Positions 62,337-64,000 of a stretch of 64,000 nt of DNA are shown here, in pieces; positions within the stretch are counted from its first letter, which is position 1, and each line of letters starts with the position of its first letter. The DNA comes from Anaeromyces robustus (taxonomy: Eukaryota > Neocallimastigomycota > Neocallimastigomycetes > Neocallimastigales > Neocallimastigaceae), in NCBI GenBank assembly GCA_002104895.1, contig MCFG01000011.1:153501-217500 (forward strand), given 5' to 3'. Made by a program: the position numbers and the translations under genes. The notes under the pieces are model-generated. The model made no database searches. It had not been told where the DNA came from and saw nothing but the letters and a program-made list of their open reading frames with translations.

Positions 62337-64000
62337 ATGGATCCAGAAGATTTATTAGGTAAGAACCTTCCATATGCTGGAGGTCTTAGACTTGAAAGCA
62401 TATTAGGTTATGGTTCATTTGCTACTGTTTACAAAGCTGTTAATAAAGAAGGACAAGTTTTTGCAGTGAAATGGTTAAATAAAATTGGTATGTCTGAAAA
62501 AGAACAAGCTCTTCAAAAGGATGAAGTAATGTATATGAAGATGCTTGGTGATCATAAAAATATTATCCATCTTTATGAAGTTATTGAAACAAGTGATTCT
62601 CTTTTCCTTGTTTTAGAATGTTGTACTACTGATTTATATGAATTAATTACTCAATCTGAAAAACAACTTGAAATTCCTCGTGTTAAACGTTACTTTAATG
62701 AAATATGTGATGGTGTAAGACATTGTCATAATAATCATATTTATCATCGTGATTTAAAGCCAGAAAATATTCTTATTTCTGATGATGACCATTGTAAAAT
62801 TTCAGATTTTGGTCTTTGTTGTTTCGATGAATGGACCAATGATTTTAATTGTGGAAGTTTAAGATATATGTCTCCAGAATGTATAGATAATGAAGAAGAT
62901 GATTACGATGATGATTATGATGATGAAGATCAAGATAGTGATGATAATTACTATGGTAGAAGAAAGAATGAAAAACATGGTTTAGAATGTAATTCTAAAG
63001 GTAGTGATGTTTGGGCTCTTTGTGTTATATTAATCAATATGATTTTTAGTCAAAATCCATGGTCTTCTGCTGATATGGAAAATCCAACATTTAATATGTT
63101 TAGTCGTAAAGATCCTGATGTTTTACAAAGAAAATTAGGTTTATCCGATGAATTTAATCGTGTAGTTAAACGTATGTTTTCTAAAAATGTCTATGATCGT
63201 TATAGTTTAGACGAACTTCGTAATGAAGTTAATCGTATTGAAGTATTTACCGATTTCAGTAAAAGAGTCACTAATTATCTTGGTGTTGATGAAGATCTTA
63301 GTAACAGTAACATGTCAAATATGGATTTAGAAGATCAAAAGGATGATAGTCAATATGATAATATTGATGATTATGATGAATGGTATCAAGAAGATATTTA
63401 TCCAGATGAACATGACCATGTTGTTGTTCCAGATATTGATACTTTAGAATTAGGAAATGAAGAAGAGGATGAAGAAAATGATCAAGAACCAACAGATTAC
63501 TCATTTAATTATTTAAAGAGTAATATGCCAGTTATTGGTCATTGGGGTGATGATTTTGATGATGAAGATATGGCTTCTGAATTAACTCCAAAAGATACAA
63601 ATGAATATGAACATGATGAAGATGAAGAAGATTATACCTCTACGTCTACTTCTAAAATGATGATTTCAACTACTAATCCATCTCTTTACGATTCAGAAGA
63701 TGAAACTATGAGTTGGGAAAATCATAATGATTCTATTACTAATAATAAATCGAAGTTGGAAAAGAAAATGGATATTTATGATTCTTCTTATGAGAATAAA
63801 ATGAAAGAATGGAAGAAAGAAGAAGAAGAAGATCAAATTGAAAGTGATGATAATTTAACTACACCAACCATTGATAAAGTATTATCCTTCAATAAGGACA
63901 AAGTCTTTGAACTTCATGAGAAAAAACAAAAACAAACATTATCTAAGAAGAAATCCATTCAACTTCGTTGGGAAGATTTATTTGATTCTGATGGAGAAAA
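62337..64000 (+). CDS. Ser/Thr protein kinase, Ran1/Pat1-Sks1/Vhs1-like, 3' end beyond the window
   Basis: Open for 554 codons to the window edge, no intron seen. The kinase domain starts at about residue 17. It has the Gly loop GYGSFATVY (24-32), AVKW with catalytic Lys45, the HRDLKPEN catalytic loop (137-144, Asp139), DFG (157-159), GSLRYMSPE before the P+1 region (Ser179-Pro-Glu181) and SDVWALCVILINM with Asp224 and then NPW. All catalytic residues are present, so activity is expected. GSxxYMSPE and SDVWALxxILxNMxxxxNPW are typical of the fungal Ran1/Pat1 and Sks1/Vhs1 kinases that act in nutrient and developmental control; that role is inferred here. An acidic insertion (about 184-205, DDYDDDYDDEDQDSDD) sits between APE and helix F. 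After the domain (about residue 310 on) comes a long low-complexity region rich in Asp/Glu/Ser. Start: first ATG, in context AGTACTATGGAT, just before the conserved fold. Confidence 0.9.
   Translation, partial: MDPEDLLGKNLPYAGGLRLESILGYGSFATVYKAVNKEGQVFAVKWLNKIGMSEKEQALQKDEVMYMKMLGDHKNIIHLYEVIETSDSLFLVLECCTTDLYELITQSEKQLEIPRVKRYFNEICDGVRHCHNNHIYHRDLKPENILISDDDHCKISDFGLCCFDEWTNDFNCGSLRYMSPECIDNEEDDYDDDYDDEDQDSDDNYYGRRKNEKHGLECNSKGSDVWALCVILINMIFSQNPWSSADMENPTFNMFSRKDPDVLQRKLGLSDEFNRVVKRMFSKNVYDRYSLDELRNEVNRIEVFTDFSKRVTNYLGVDEDLSNSNMSNMDLEDQKDDSQYDNIDDYDEWYQEDIYPDEHDHVVVPDIDTLELGNEEEDEENDQEPTDYSFNYLKSNMPVIGHWGDDFDDEDMASELTPKDTNEYEHDEDEEDYTSTSTSKMMISTTNPSLYDSEDETMSWENHNDSITNNKSKLEKKMDIYDSSYENKMKEWKKEEEEDQIESDDNLTTPTIDKVLSFNKDKVFELHEKKQKQTLSKKKSIQLRWEDLFDSDGE

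Overview
The window is an extremely A+T-rich eukaryotic nuclear segment: long poly(A)/poly(T) runs, (AAAT)n, (AAAAT)n and (AAT)n microsatellites, and isolated short genes with small GT-AG introns. The best fit is an anaerobic gut fungus (Neocallimastigomycota). The reasons are ankyrin-type relics with Asn/Lys/Ile-rich repeats, small secreted or membrane Cys-rich proteins, a leucine-rich-repeat (LRR) receptor-like gene, and a fungal Ran1/Sks1-like kinase. Dictyostelium-like amoebae share the base composition, so the assignment is an inference from style, not from a marker gene.

Layout. 1-8 kb: two gene relics (1334-1520, 1921-2230), a seven-exon LRR membrane protein on the minus strand (2903-4929) with a one-base frame error in exon 4, a secreted, probably GPI-anchored Cys-rich protein on the minus strand (6338-7033), and a broken unidentified gene (7470-7932). 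8-29 kb: mostly low-complexity DNA with two paralogous DUF1295-type (steroid 5-alpha-reductase/ICMT-like fold) membrane proteins on the plus strand (13786-14565 and 21613-22386). 29.5-33.1 kb: a tandem pair of two-exon Cys-rich type I membrane proteins. The first is intact and the second is broken by a 5-bp deletion.

34.5-49.5 kb is the most striking region. Six near-identical intronless genes for a 187-199 aa Gly/Pro/Asn-rich protein with a short Gly-rich hydrophobic segment lie in a duplicated block, oriented + - - + + +, followed by a seventh, divergent minus-strand paralogue. Five copies keep a ~250-bp conserved upstream module with a 16-bp inverted repeat. Copy 1 has a decayed version of it. 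Downstream and inter-unit blocks (hairpin, TCGCGA motif) are shared as well. Two adjacent pairs are arranged tail-to-tail and head-to-head, so the locus folds into large imperfect palindromes. The function of these proteins is not recognised.

49.8-50.3 kb carries a G+C-richer, intact tRNA-derived SINE (A box, B box, 26-bp poly(A), perfect 14-bp target duplication), whose head resembles tRNA-Ala(AGC). From 51 to 62 kb there are no intact genes, only decayed coding relics (including an ankyrin-like one), hairpins and a 264-bp compound duplication. The window ends inside a Ser/Thr protein kinase of the Ran1/Pat1-Sks1/Vhs1 style (62337-64000, 3' end missing) with an acidic insertion and acidic C-terminal region.

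The genes do not form one pathway. Common themes are cell-surface or membrane proteins, local gene duplication, and AT-biased decay: nearly all in-frame stops in the relics are TAA/TAG where Gln codons would fit.
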